Positions 8,241 to 16,113 of a stretch of 64,000 nt of DNA are shown piece after piece. The DNA is taken from positions 1 to 64,000 of the forward strand of contig CAVVME010000006.1 in the NCBI GenBank assembly GCA_963749365.1. Reading direction: 5' to 3'. Within the stretch, counting starts at the first letter, position 1. Each line of letters begins with the position of its first letter. The DNA is from WHSW01 sp963749365. GTDB lineage: Bacteria > Actinomycetota > Thermoleophilia > Solirubrobacterales > 70-9. The notes below the pieces were generated by a model that saw nothing but the letters and a program-made list of their open reading frames with translations, made no database searches and was not told the DNA's origin. The position numbers and the translations under genes are program-made.

Positions 8241-8305
8241 CCGCCGCGCCGCCGGGTGAGCCGCTACCAGCGCTCGGCGTCTCGAGCGGTGGATTGACGT
8301 TGAGC

Positions 8306-8340
8306 GGGGGATCGACCCGCGATACGCGGGTCAATCCCCC
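8306..8340. terminator. strong GC hairpin after prk
   Basis: GGGGGATCGACCCGCG pairs with CGCGGGTCAATCCCCC across a 3-base ATA loop, giving 15 of 16 matched positions. It lies 65 bases after the prk stop and 79 bases before the LysR ATG. No T-run follows, so it may be a Rho-independent-like terminator of the GC-rich type, or an operator; the second reading is supported by its position just upstream of the regulator gene. Confidence 0.5.
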
Positions 8341-8419
8341 GAGCGCCGGTGATCCCCGCTGCGCCGTGTCTAGAATTCCAAAAACTCATAGAGTGACCTC
8401 CATAGGTACAGGCTGCGGG

Positions 8420-9358
8420 ATGGCGATCACGCTCACACAATTGAAGGCCTTCGTGACCGTGCTGCGGCGGGGCTCGGTGACCGCGGCGGCGCGCGAGCTC
8501 GTCGTCACCCAGCCCTCGGTATCGGCGGCGATCGGCGCCCTCGAGCGGGAGGTCGGGGTCGAGCTCACCGAGCGCTCAGGCCGCAGCCTGAGGCCGACAG
8601 CCGCCGGCAAGGCGTTCGCGCCCTACGCCGCCGATGTCCTCGGGCTGCTCGACCGCGGGGCTCGGGCCGCGCGCGAGGCGGCGACCGCGGAGCCGTCGAC
8701 CATGCGGATCACCGCGGTCACCACCGCCGGCGAGCACCTGGCGCCGCAGCTGATCCAGGCGTTTCGCGAGCGTCTTCCCGAGCTCGAGATCAGCCTCCTG
8801 GTCGGCAACCGCGACGAGGTCTTCGCCCGACTCGCCGAGCATCAGGCCGACGTCGCGATCACCGGCAGGATTCCCGACACGGGGCGGTTCACGGGCCAGG
8901 CCTTCGCCGAGAACCCGATCGTGCTCGTCACCGCGCCCGACGACCCGTTGGCGAAGCGCCGCTGGGTGGCGGTCTCGGAGCTCGCCTCGCGCCACTGGAT
9001 GGTCCGTGAGCCCGGCTCGGGCACCCGCGCCCTGAGCGAGGAGTTCCTCGCCACCCACGGGCTCACCCCGACCGTGCTCACTCTGGGATCGAACGGGGCG
9101 ATCAAGCAGGCCGCCCAGGCCGGGCTCGGGATCGCGCTCCAGTCCCAGGCCGCGGTCGAGCTCGAGCTCGAGCTCGGGCTGCTGGCGACGATCAGGCCGC
9201 GCGGCGGCCTGCCGCTGCGCCATTGGCACGTCGTCCGCGCCGCGACCGGTCCGGTTCGCGACGAGGTCGAGGCGTTCATGGCCTTCTGCGACTCCCCCGC
9301 CGCCCGCTTGGCGCTCACCCGCCGGCGCGGGCCGGTCGCCGATCAGCTCCAGGGATAG
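8420..9358 (+). CDS. LysR-type regulator, CbbR-like
   Basis: A 312-residue LysR-family transcription factor. The winged helix-turn-helix is at residues 1-62 (LKAFVTVLRRGSVTAAAREL, then TQPSVSAAIGALEREVG), followed by a periplasmic-binding-like effector domain (VGNRDEVFARLAEHQADVAITG; REPGSGTRA near residue 195). The effector-domain wording and the position directly after phosphoribulokinase fit CbbR, the usual activator of Calvin-cycle genes. The ATG at 8420 starts the canonical MAITLTQLKAF. The 3' end overlaps the convergent FAD oxidoreductase gene by 16 bases. Confidence 0.85.
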   Translation: MAITLTQLKAFVTVLRRGSVTAAARELVVTQPSVSAAIGALEREVGVELTERSGRSLRPTAAGKAFAPYAADVLGLLDRGARAAREAATAEPSTMRITAVTTAGEHLAPQLIQAFRERLPELEISLLVGNRDEVFARLAEHQADVAITGRIPDTGRFTGQAFAENPIVLVTAPDDPLAKRRWVAVSELASRHWMVREPGSGTRALSEEFLATHGLTPTVLTLGSNGAIKQAAQAGLGIALQSQAAVELELELGLLATIRPRGGLPLRHWHVVRAATGPVRDEVEAFMAFCDSPAARLALTRRRGPVADQLQG

Positions 9359-10632
9359 GGGCTACTCGAGACCGGGTGCAGGTCGCCGCTCTCGAACCGC
9401 TCGTAGCGGAACGGGTGCAGCAGGGTCGAGTGCTCGCCGGCCAGCACCCTGGCGATCTCGCGCCCGACCGCGATCATCTTGTAGCCATGGTTGGAGTCCG
9501 CGGCGACGTAGACGTTCGGCAGCATCCGGTCGAAGATCGGGAAGTTGTCGGCCGTGAACGCGCCGACGCCGCCGGAGCGCACCTGGACGTACCTCGAGCG
9601 ACAGCCCTCGAACCGCGACATGCAGTGCGAGAGCGCCGCGCAGAACAGGTCCGGGAAGTCGTCATCGACCGAGCCGGTGGGGTACGGGTCGACCTCGAAG
9701 TCGGGCCCCACCGTGAGCGGCTGAGCACCCCCTTGGACGGTCTCGCGGTCGGGCTTCACGTAGATCCCCCAGGGCCCGTCGCTGACCCGCGTCCCGGCGT
9801 CGTCGAGCAGCGGCAGGTCGGAGTCGACGTGCAGCACCGGCGGCGGCCCGCCGGCGTCGGTGTCGAGCGTCGAGGGCGGCAGCTCGACCTCTCCCTCCTG
9901 CAGGTACCAGTAAGTCCACATCGGCAGAGCTTCGTCGACGCTGCCGTCGGGGCGGCGCACGTCGAGGCGATCGGGGAGGCCGAGCATCTGCCAGAGGCCC
10001 GCGATCCAGGGACCGACCGCGATCACCACCTGCTCGACGTCGATCGGCCCGGCGCCTGTCTGCACGCGGGTGGCCGCCCCGGAGCCGTCCCAGTCGAAGC
10101 CCGTCACCTCGACCCCCTCGGCGATCTGCGCCCCGGCCGCCCTCGCCTTGCCGGCGAGCGCCTGCATCGACTCCTGGTTGAAGGCGTAGCCGCCGGCATG
10201 CTCGTGCAGGCAGGCGCTCAGGCCCTCGGCGCGCCAGTCGCCGAAGATCCCCCGCATGTGCTCGCGCACCGCGGGCTCGCCGGTGTGCAGCTCGGACGGA
10301 TAGCCGATCCGTTGCTGGCGCTCGTGCACCTCCGCCAGCTCCGCCTCCTGCGCGGCTGGGCCGAGCGCGATGTAGCCGCTGCCGTGGTAGGTGAACGCCT
10401 CGGGGTCGGACTCCCAGATCTCCACGCAGGCCGCCATCAGCTCGGCCATCGCCGGCTGGTAGTAGTTGTTGCGGATCACCCCGCAGGCGATCCCCGAGGC
10501 CCCCGCGCCGACCCGGGACTTGTCGACGACCAGCGCCTGCTCGCCGGCCTGGGCCAGGTGCCACGCGGTCGACAGGCCGTGCACGCCGGCGCCGACGATC
10601 AGATGACGGGCGGAGGACGGCAGCTCCGACAT
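9343..10632 (-). CDS. FAD-dependent oxidoreductase, DAO/SoxB family
   Basis: A 429-residue flavoprotein of the D-amino-acid oxidase/sarcosine oxidase beta family. It has the dinucleotide-binding HLIVGAGVHGLSTAWHLA at residues 8-25, GASGIACGVIRNNYYQPAM (the flavin/substrate loop region) and a C-terminal DSNHGYKMIAVG block. Its ATG overlaps the stop of the preceding 147-aa gene (TGATG), which itself overlaps mgsC, so it is the last gene of the N-methylglutamate synthase operon. It is distinct from the SoxB of the four-subunit enzyme encoded at 19720. It probably oxidises an N-methylated amine or amino acid; the substrate is unknown. Confidence 0.8.
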   Translation of the reverse strand: MSELPSSARHLIVGAGVHGLSTAWHLAQAGEQALVVDKSRVGAGASGIACGVIRNNYYQPAMAELMAACVEIWESDPEAFTYHGSGYIALGPAAQEAELAEVHERQQRIGYPSELHTGEPAVREHMRGIFGDWRAEGLSACLHEHAGGYAFNQESMQALAGKARAAGAQIAEGVEVTGFDWDGSGAATRVQTGAGPIDVEQVVIAVGPWIAGLWQMLGLPDRLDVRRPDGSVDEALPMWTYWYLQEGEVELPPSTLDTDAGGPPPVLHVDSDLPLLDDAGTRVSDGPWGIYVKPDRETVQGGAQPLTVGPDFEVDPYPTGSVDDDFPDLFCAALSHCMSRFEGCRSRYVQVRSGGVGAFTADNFPIFDRMLPNVYVAADSNHGYKMIAVGREIARVLAGEHSTLLHPFRYERFESGDLHPVSSSPYPWS

Positions 10633-11075
10633 CAGTGGGCCGGCGGCTCCCAGCCCTCGAGGATCGGCGGCCGCCAGTCCGAGCCGACGGTCTTCGAGCC
10701 CTCGACCCACGGGCCGAGCTCGGGCTGGGGGAACTTCGTGTGCTGCTGCTTCAGCCGGATCCCATAGGAGTTCCCCGATTGCAGGTGCTTGATCAGCACC
10801 TTGCGGGCGATCTCGTTCTCGCGCCCCTCGGGGATCTCGAAGTAGATCTTCAAAAACGAGTTCGAGTAACGGTCGAAGACCGCCGGCACGCCCTCCTCCG
10901 CGAGCAGCTCGACGTCCTCGAGCCAGTTGATGTCGCCCCCGGGCGTGACCGCGTCGAGGTCGACGTCCTCGACCACCGAGATCTCCTCCTGGTAGGGAAA
11001 GCGCTTGCCGGAGAGATACTCGGCGTCGATCGAGGCGATCTTTTCGGGCTCGTGCACCTGGTCGGCGCGGGTCAT
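10632..11075 (-). CDS. unrecognised 147-aa protein in N-methylglutamate operon
   Basis: I do not recognise this family. The 147-residue soluble protein starts MTRADQVHEPEKIAS, has an acidic N-terminal half (DVDLDAVTPGGDINWLEDVELL), then YSNSFLKIYFEIPEG and a basic KVLIKHLQSGNSYGIRLKQQ, and ends with tryptophan- and proline-rich DWRPPILEGWEPPAH. It has no cysteines, no signal peptide and no membrane segment. Its start overlaps the mgsC stop (ATGA) and its stop overlaps the FAD oxidoreductase start, so it is translationally coupled to both. A small subunit or assembly partner of the oxidoreductase is a reasonable guess. Confidence 0.75.
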   Translation of the reverse strand: MTRADQVHEPEKIASIDAEYLSGKRFPYQEEISVVEDVDLDAVTPGGDINWLEDVELLAEEGVPAVFDRYSNSFLKIYFEIPEGRENEIARKVLIKHLQSGNSYGIRLKQQHTKFPQPELGPWVEGSKTVGSDWRPPILEGWEPPAH

Positions 11076-12517
11076 CGCTCCTCCGGTACCCCGACCGCGT
11101 CGCGATCGGCGGGCAGGTAGTCGATCGGGTGCTCGAGGTGGCGCTCGAGCAGCGTCTTGATCTCGCTCAGGGCGCGCTCCTCGGTCACCCCGGGGACGTA
11201 GTCGGTCCCCGCCAGCGGGACCCGGGCCATCGCCGCCGCCTCGACCGTGAGCGCCGCCAGATCCTCGGGCTCGAGGCTGTGGATGTCGGTCTTGCCGCAT
11301 GCCCGGGCGAGCATCTGGACCTCGAGCGTCAGCGTGTGGAGGAAGTTGTAGACCCGCTCGGCGCCCTCATCGACGACCAGCCGCTTGCGCAGCTCGGGGT
11401 CCTGGGTCGTGATCCCGACCGGGCAGCGACCGGTGTGGCAGTGATAGCACTCGCCCGCGGGCACACCCATCGAGCCCTCGTAGTCGGTGACCCCGGGGAT
11501 CTCCTTGTTGCAGTTGAGCGCGATCAGCGCCGAGTGCCCGACCGCGATCGCCTTCGCGCCCAGGGCCAGGCACTTGGCGACGTCGGCGCCGTTGCGGATC
11601 CCGCCCGCGACCACGAGGTCGATCTCGTCGACGAGGCCGACGTCCTCGAGGGCCCGGCGGGCCTCCGGGATCGCCGACATCAGCGGCACCCCGGTCTCCT
11701 CGGTCGCGATGTGAGGCCCGGCACCGGTGCCGCCCTCGGCGCCGTCGAGGTAGATGATGTCCGGGCCGCACTTGGCCGCCATCCGGACGTCGTCGTAGAC
11801 GCGCGCGGCACCGAGCTTGAGCTGGATCGGGATCTCGTAGTTGGTCGCCTCGCGGACCTCCTGGATCTTCAGCGAGAGGTCGTCGGGCCCGAGCCAATCG
11901 GGATGGCGTGCGGGCGAGCGCTGATCGATCCCGACCGGCAGCGAGCGCATCTCGGCGACCTGCTCGGTCACCTTCTGGCCCATCAGGTGGCCGCCGAGCC
12001 CGACCTTGCAGCCCTGGCCGATGAAGAACTCGAGCGCGTCGGCGAGCATCATGTGATGCGGGTTGAAGCCGTAGCGGCTCTGGATGATCTGGTAGTACCA
12101 CTTGGTCGAGAGGTCGCGCTCGGGCGGGATCATTCCCCCCTCCCCCGAGCAGGTGGCGGTGCCGGCCATCGAGGCGCCCTTGGCGAGCGCCATCTTCGCC
12201 TCCAGCGAGAGCGCGCCGAAGCTCATCCCGGTGATGTAGACGGGGATGTCGAGCTCGATCGGCTTGCTCGCGAAGCGGCCACCGAGCACGGTCTTGGTCG
12301 CGCACTTCTCGCGATAGCCCTCGATCACGAACCTAGTCAGCGTCCCGGGCAGAAAGATCAGCTCGTCCCAGTGCGGGATCGGCTTGAAGATCGAGAAGCC
12401 GCGCATCCGATAGCGGCCGAGGTCGGCCTTCATCTGGATGTCGTTGATCACCTCGGGGGTGAAGATCCGGCTGCGCCCGAGGACCGTGTTGCGGGTCGGC
12501 GCTGTCTCGTCGGCCAT
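11072..12517 (-). CDS. mgsC: N-methylglutamate synthase subunit C (GltB-like FMN/Fe-S)
   Basis: A 481-residue protein equal to the FMN-binding synthase domain of glutamate synthase (GlxD/MgsC). In the N-methylglutamate pathway it helps convert gamma-glutamylmethylamide and 2-oxoglutarate or glutamate into N-methylglutamate. Seen are MSFGALSLEAKMALAKGA, SGEGG, the QLKLGAARVYDDVR strand, GGTGAGP, VAGGIRNGADVAKCLALGA (FMN phosphate site) and the cysteine cluster ECYHCHTGRCPVGI for an iron-sulfur centre (about residues 355-368). GAGGAGGT precedes the ATG. The gene lies downstream of mgsB in the same operon. Confidence 0.88.
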   Translation of the reverse strand: MADETAPTRNTVLGRSRIFTPEVINDIQMKADLGRYRMRGFSIFKPIPHWDELIFLPGTLTRFVIEGYREKCATKTVLGGRFASKPIELDIPVYITGMSFGALSLEAKMALAKGASMAGTATCSGEGGMIPPERDLSTKWYYQIIQSRYGFNPHHMMLADALEFFIGQGCKVGLGGHLMGQKVTEQVAEMRSLPVGIDQRSPARHPDWLGPDDLSLKIQEVREATNYEIPIQLKLGAARVYDDVRMAAKCGPDIIYLDGAEGGTGAGPHIATEETGVPLMSAIPEARRALEDVGLVDEIDLVVAGGIRNGADVAKCLALGAKAIAVGHSALIALNCNKEIPGVTDYEGSMGVPAGECYHCHTGRCPVGITTQDPELRKRLVVDEGAERVYNFLHTLTLEVQMLARACGKTDIHSLEPEDLAALTVEAAAMARVPLAGTDYVPGVTEERALSEIKTLLERHLEHPIDYLPADRDAVGVPEER

Positions 12518-12529
12518 CGCGGTACCTCC

Positions 12530-13318
12530 TCAGAGAACGAGCTTGCGCTCGCTCGGTTCGAGGGAGTCGTAGTTGTAGAGCTGCTTGCCGCAGACGAACT
12601 TGCGCAGCTCGGGCGGCTCACCGAGCCCGTGGATGCGGAACTTGCGCTCGACCAGCTCGGTGTCGTCGTCGGTCCACTCGCCGGGCACGCAATCGACGCC
12701 GAGCGACCTGACCTCGCCGCCGACGTAGATCGTCCCTTCGTACATCGAGTCGCCGAGCCCGTGGCCGACGTCGCCGCAGATGATCTGGCGCCCCCGCTGC
12801 ATCATGAATCCGGTCATCGAGCCGGCGTCGCCGAGGGCGATGATCGTGCCGCCCTTCTGGTCGATCCCGGTCCGAGCTCCGACCTGTCCCTTGACGACGA
12901 GGTCGCCGCCGCGCAGCGCCGCCCCGGCGAGTGAGCCGGCGTTGCCGTCGACGACCACCACCCCGGACATCATGTTCTCGGCCAGCGACCAGCCGACCCG
13001 TCCCTCGACCAGGACCTCGGGACCGTCGATCAGGCCACAGGCGAAGTAGCCGAGGCTGCCGGCGAAAGTGATCTCGCAACGAGCGAGGATCCCGACCCCG
13101 ATCGAGTGGCGCGCCATCGGGTTGCGAACCGTGACCCGCTTCACCCCGTGCTCGTAGATCAGGCGTCGCAGCTCGAGGTTGATCTTCCGGGTCGAGAGCT
13201 CGCGGGCGTCGAACTCGGCGCTCTCGCCGTCGATCTCGGCGACGTTGGGGGCGCTGCCGTCGAGCTCGACCAGGCCGCGAGCGTCGTAGGCGATCTGCGC
13301 CTCGCCTACCGCTTCCAT
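12530..13318 (-). CDS. mgsB: N-methylglutamate synthase subunit B (GXGXG domain)
   Basis: A 262-residue protein corresponding to the right-handed beta-helix GXGXG domain of glutamate synthase (GlxC/MgsB). Repeated glycine turns are clear: VDGNAGSLAGAALRGGDLVVKG, GGTIIALGDAGSMTG, ICGDVGHGLGDSMYEG, IYVGGEVRSLG. In the full enzyme this domain links the amidotransferase and FMN domains. Its start codon lies 13 bases inside the end of mgsA, so the two are translationally coupled; mgsC follows 12 bases after its stop. Confidence 0.87.
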   Translation of the reverse strand: MEAVGEAQIAYDARGLVELDGSAPNVAEIDGESAEFDARELSTRKINLELRRLIYEHGVKRVTVRNPMARHSIGVGILARCEITFAGSLGYFACGLIDGPEVLVEGRVGWSLAENMMSGVVVVDGNAGSLAGAALRGGDLVVKGQVGARTGIDQKGGTIIALGDAGSMTGFMMQRGRQIICGDVGHGLGDSMYEGTIYVGGEVRSLGVDCVPGEWTDDDTELVERKFRIHGLGEPPELRKFVCGKQLYNYDSLEPSERKLVL

Positions 13319-14256
13319 ACCCTCACCTCGCCCTCGTAGGGGTCGCTGGTCTCGATCTCGGCGTCAACCACCTTGCGGATCGCGATCTCCTCGGAGGCGA
13401 GGGCGACGAGCTCGTCGCCCTCGTAGAGCACGAGGGGCTTGGCGGCGAGCTCGTCCTTGGCCATCCCGAGCTCGGAGTCGGTGACGCAGATGTAGGTGAA
13501 GACGCCGTCGAGCTCGTCGAGGCTGGCCTGCATCGAGTCCTCGAGCGACGCCCCTCCGGCCATCTTCTCGGCCAGATAGACGGCGATGATCTCCGAGTCG
13601 CACTCGGACTGGAACCGATGGCCGCTGCGCTCGAGCCGCCGGCGCCACTGGTGGTAATTGGTGAGCTGGCCGTTGTGGACCACGGCGACGTCGGGAAAGG
13701 GGTAGGCCCAGTAGGGGTGGGCACTGGCGATGTCGACGTCGGACTCGGTCGCCATCCGCACGTGGCCGATCCCGTGCGTCCCCTTGAACCCGTTGAGGCC
13801 GTACTGGTCGGCGACCGTCTCGGCGTCGCCGAGGTCCTTGACGATCTCCAGCGTGTGACCGAGCGAGAGGATCTCGACGCCGCGGACGTCCTCGACGTAG
13901 TCGGCGAGCTCGCGCAGGTCGCCGTCGTAGCGGAAGCTGAGCGTCGAGGAGTACTCGGTCTCGCGCTTGACCCCCTCGATCGTCGCCCCACGCGTCTTCA
14001 GCCGCCGCTCGACCTCACCCGCGTTGCGGCGAAGCCGGTCCTCGAACTCGAAGTCCACGGCACCCTTCGGGTCGGCGAGCTTGAGCCGCATCACGTATGC
14101 GTTCGCGGCCACGTCCTGCGCCGGCGCGTAGAGCGCGTAGCCGGTCGAATCGGGCCCGCGGTGCTTCATCGCCTGCAGCATCCGAGCCATGTCGCGGCCG
14201 ACCTCGTGCTCGCCGGCCTCGCCGTTTCGGTAGATCAACCCCGCGATTCCGCACAT
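13306..14256 (-). CDS. mgsA: N-methylglutamate synthase subunit A (class II amidotransferase)
   Basis: A 316-residue class II (Ntn) glutamine amidotransferase domain protein, like GlxB/MgsA. The start is fixed by MCGIAGLIY, which places the nucleophile Cys at position 2. Further family residues are MKHRGPDSTGYALY (about 30-43), GIGHVRMATESD (about 157-168), VVHNGQLTN and CDSEII. In this pathway the donor is thought to be gamma-glutamylmethylamide rather than glutamine. It sits 22 bases after the GlnT-like gene and overlaps mgsB. Confidence 0.87.
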   Translation of the reverse strand: MCGIAGLIYRNGEAGEHEVGRDMARMLQAMKHRGPDSTGYALYAPAQDVAANAYVMRLKLADPKGAVDFEFEDRLRRNAGEVERRLKTRGATIEGVKRETEYSSTLSFRYDGDLRELADYVEDVRGVEILSLGHTLEIVKDLGDAETVADQYGLNGFKGTHGIGHVRMATESDVDIASAHPYWAYPFPDVAVVHNGQLTNYHQWRRRLERSGHRFQSECDSEIIAVYLAEKMAGGASLEDSMQASLDELDGVFTYICVTDSELGMAKDELAAKPLVLYEGDELVALASEEIAIRKVVDAEIETSDPYEGEVRVWKR

Positions 14257-14278
14257 CGCCGGTCGCCTCCGCCCCGCG

Positions 14279-15721
14279 CTAGGGCAGGACCTCCAGGTAC
14301 TCGTCGCGCTCCCAGTCGGTGACCGCGGCCAGGTAGCGCTCCCACTCGTCGCGCTTGTAGTGCTCGAACACCTTGTACAGGCGGCCCGGCATCGCGCCCT
14401 TGACCACCTCGTCGGCGTCCAGCGCCTCGAGCGCGGCACCGAGGCTGTCGGGGACCTTCTCGATCTCGACCCCCTCGGTGAGCAGGTCGTAGGTGTTCTC
14501 CTGCTGGGGAGGCCCGGGGTCGCTCTTGCGGTTGATCCCGTCCAGTCCCGCCCGCAGCAGGGTCGCCACGGTCAGGTACGGGTTGCAGGAGGAGTCGACG
14601 CCGCGGTACTCGAACCGCCCGCCCGAGGCGACCCGCACGGTGCAGGTGCGGTTCTGCCAGCCCCAGTTCTTGTAGATCGGCGCCCAGAATCCGGTATCCC
14701 ACATCCGGCAGTAGGAGTTGACGGTCGGGTTGCCGACGCACATCAGCGCCCCGAAATGATCGAGCATGCCGCCGAGGAAGTGGCGGGCCGTCTCCGAGAG
14801 CTGCGCGGGTCCGTCGGGGTCGTGAAAGACGTTGGTGCCGTCGTCGTCGACGAGAGTGAAGTGATGGTGGTGGCCGTTCGCGGAGACGCCGGTGAACGGC
14901 TTCGGCATGAACGTCCCGAGCAGGCCGTGCTTGCGCCCGACCGCGGCGATGATCTGCCGGTAGGTGGTGATGTTGTCGGCGGTGGTCACCGGCCGGTCGA
15001 AGCGGAAGTTGAGCTCGAGCTGGCCGGGCGCGTCCTCGTGGTCGCCGTAGCTCATGTCGAGGCCCAGCTTCTGGCCGTACTCGACCACGTCGAGGAGCAC
15101 TGGACGCAGCTCCTCGAACATGTGGATGTGGTAGCAGTAGGGCTTGGTGACGCCCTCGGCGCCACCGTCCTCGGTGCGCCGCAGCCACATCATCTCGGGC
15201 TCGATCCCGATCAGGAAGTGAAGCCCGAGCTCGGACTCGAAGTCCTCGACGATCCGCTTCAAGTTCTGTCGCGGATCGGCGTCGAGCAGCTCCCCGGTCT
15301 CGGTGTCGTAGCAGTCGCAGAAGACCCGGGCGACGCGGTCGTCCCAGGGCAGGACCGCGAACGTGTCGAGGTCGGCGATCGCCGCCAGCTCGGATTCCTC
15401 GGGTCCGAAGCCGATGTAGTTGCCGGCCCGGTCGGTGAACAGGTTTGCGGTCGCGCCGTAGACCAGCTGGTAGCCGCGCTCGGCGACCTGGGGGAAGAAC
15501 GAGGCGACGACGCCCTTGCCCATCACGCGGCCGGTGATCGAGACCTGCTGGAAGAAGACGTACTCGATCCCCTCGGACTCGATCCGCTTGGCTAGCTCCT
15601 CGATCCGCTCACGGCGCCCGGGGGCGCTTCGCGCCTCCTCCAGGGTCGCCGGCGGAGCCTGCGCTCGCGGCCGCTCGAGGACGGTCTCGACGGTGCCACC
15701 AAACCGCTGGGAGTCGCTCAT
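14279..15721 (-). CDS. Glutamine synthetase-like / gamma-glutamylmethylamide synthetase
   Basis: A 480-residue ATP-dependent ligase of the GlnT/type III-like glutamine synthetase group. Seen are the beta-grasp N-terminal part with QQVSITGRVMGKGV, the glutamate-bearing FLIGIEPEMMWL (metal site), DMSYGDHEDAPGQLELNF, GHHHHFTL, and the C-terminal GRFEYRGVDSSCNPYL. As the first gene of an operon with mgsABC it most likely makes gamma-glutamylmethylamide from methylamine and glutamate (GmaS role). A GS-type glutamine role cannot be excluded by eye. The ATG at 15721 is preceded by GAGGAGGAGAG. It is divergent from soxD across a 106-bp promoter region. Confidence 0.82.
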   Translation of the reverse strand: MSDSQRFGGTVETVLERPRAQAPPATLEEARSAPGRRERIEELAKRIESEGIEYVFFQQVSITGRVMGKGVVASFFPQVAERGYQLVYGATANLFTDRAGNYIGFGPEESELAAIADLDTFAVLPWDDRVARVFCDCYDTETGELLDADPRQNLKRIVEDFESELGLHFLIGIEPEMMWLRRTEDGGAEGVTKPYCYHIHMFEELRPVLLDVVEYGQKLGLDMSYGDHEDAPGQLELNFRFDRPVTTADNITTYRQIIAAVGRKHGLLGTFMPKPFTGVSANGHHHHFTLVDDDGTNVFHDPDGPAQLSETARHFLGGMLDHFGALMCVGNPTVNSYCRMWDTGFWAPIYKNWGWQNRTCTVRVASGGRFEYRGVDSSCNPYLTVATLLRAGLDGINRKSDPGPPQQENTYDLLTEGVEIEKVPDSLGAALEALDADEVVKGAMPGRLYKVFEHYKRDEWERYLAAVTDWERDEYLEVLP

Positions 15722-15784
15722 CTTCCGGTTCTCTCCTCCTCCTCGCCGCCTCGGTCGGCCGCACGGTGAGCGTGCGATTTCGGG

Positions 15785-15815
15785 ACTATACACCCACTGA
15801 GCAAATTGGTATATT
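15785..15815 (+). promoter_or_regulatory. putative soxD promoter with TTGGTATA site
   Basis: The divergent glnT-like/soxD gap holds an AT-rich island in an otherwise GC-rich sequence. TATACA (15787-15792) and TATATT (15810-15815) are 17 bp apart, a good -35/-10 pair, with the ATG of soxD only 12 bases further, implying a very short leader. The same island contains ATTGGTATAT (15805-15814), which recurs at 26522-26531 beside pabBC/Nudix. A GntR-family regulator encoded at 23571 is a candidate binder; this is inference. Confidence 0.45.
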
Positions 15816-15827
15816 CGCCCGCCTGGC

Positions 15828-16106
15828 ATGTCGTTCGTCCTCTCCTGCCCCAATTGCGGCCCGCGCGAGGTCACGGACTTCGGATACGGCGGCGAGATCG
15901 TCCCCCGGCCGATCGAGCGCCCCGAGCTTCGCGAGCTCGGCGTCTACAACTACTTTCGCCGTAACGTCGCCGGGGTCCAGCGCGAGTGGTGGTATCACCG
16001 CTCAGGCTGCTGCGCGTGGTTTGTCGCCGAGCGCGACACGCGCACCAACGAGGTGCTGATGACCGCCCTGCCCGATCCGGGCACGGCGGCGCCCGAGGCG
16101 GGGTGA
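15828..16106 (+). CDS. soxD: Sarcosine oxidase/N-methylglutamate dehydrogenase delta subunit
   Basis: A 92-residue zinc-binding delta subunit. Cysteines are in SCPNCGPREV (residues 7 and 10), and the family block REWWYHRSGCCAWFVAERD carries the distal His/Cys ligands. The following genes give the alpha, gamma and beta subunits, so the full heterotetramer is encoded. In methylamine users the same four genes (MgdB here) form N-methylglutamate dehydrogenase; the divergent mgsABC genes favour that reading over plain sarcosine oxidase. Confidence 0.88.
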   Translation: MSFVLSCPNCGPREVTDFGYGGEIVPRPIERPELRELGVYNYFRRNVAGVQREWWYHRSGCCAWFVAERDTRTNEVLMTALPDPGTAAPEAG

Positions 16107-16113
16107 TGCCCGG

